Below, piece after piece: positions 6,043 to 6,154 of a stretch of 6,154 bases of DNA. The notes beneath the pieces are model-generated. The model did no database searches and had not been told where the DNA came from. It saw only the letters and a program-made list of their open reading frames with translations. A program made the translations under genes and the position numbers. Source of the DNA: Vulcanimicrobiia bacterium (lineage in GTDB: Bacteria > Eremiobacterota > Eremiobacteria > Baltobacterales > Baltobacteraceae); assembly GCA_024281135.1 (NCBI GenBank), contig JAMXLG010000135.1:1-6154 (forward strand), in the 5' to 3' direction. Position 1 is the stretch's first letter, and every line of letters begins with the position of its first letter.

Positions 6043-6154
6043 GTACCCCGTTTAGCGCGGCGCCGTGACTCTCATAAATTCTTTTACACACATAACGTTT
6101 GTACGAGAAGAGCGTACGCGACTATCCGAACATTGAGCCGTGCGGGGGGTTAGC
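6043..6154. other. Right-edge intergenic sequence, no supported gene
   Basis: No start codon with a ribosome binding site opens a usable frame. A small inverted repeat, GTACG (6101-6105) and CGTAC (6113-6117) separated by seven bases, is present. TTGTAC (6099-6104) with TATCCG (6123-6128) at an 18-base spacing is a weak promoter-like pair. The last bases (6144-6154) read GGGGGGTTAGC, which could begin a tRNA. The stretch is probably the promoter region of whatever lies beyond the window. Confidence 0.4.

Overview
The window holds three complete, confidently called protein genes, one gene cut by the left edge, one possible small membrane-protein gene, and several candidate regulatory structures. 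It is GC-rich bacterial DNA. The mix of a very large BTAD/AAA-ATPase/TPR regulator beside exported NHL-type propeller proteins and small lipoproteins resembles what I associate with Candidatus Eremiobacterota (WPS-2). Chloroflexota or Actinomycetota-like lineages are alternatives. This placement is an impression from gene style; no marker gene is present.

Layout. Bases 3-365 (+) are the C-terminal end of a multidomain TPR-containing regulator or ATPase that starts outside the window. It converges on a 1138-residue regulator on the minus strand (3877 down to 461), with a 95-base gap between the two stop codons. The regulator has an N-terminal OmpR/SARP-like winged helix, a BTAD domain, a STAND/AAA-type ATPase with clear Walker A and B motifs, and a long TPR-like C-terminal half.

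Only 64 bases separate its start from a divergent plus-strand gene (3942-4964). That gene encodes an exported six-bladed NHL-like beta-propeller. Three bases after its stop is a 55-codon ORF for a possible two-helix membrane peptide (4968-5135). An imperfect hairpin with a T-run lies inside that ORF and may instead be the propeller gene's terminator. A leader with a hairpin follows, then a well-formed lipoprotein gene of unknown function (5268-5993), closed by a strong 14-bp stem-loop (6005-6042). The last 110 bases carry no supported gene. The final 11 bases could be the 5' end of a tRNA running off the window.

How the parts may fit together (inference): the divergent layout makes the propeller gene, and perhaps the downstream lipoprotein, candidate targets of the large regulator, which may also control itself. 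I see no mobile element, CRISPR array, rRNA or complete tRNA. I do not see a clearly new multi-gene system. The least explained parts are the lipoprotein family, the small membrane ORF and the divergent control region.
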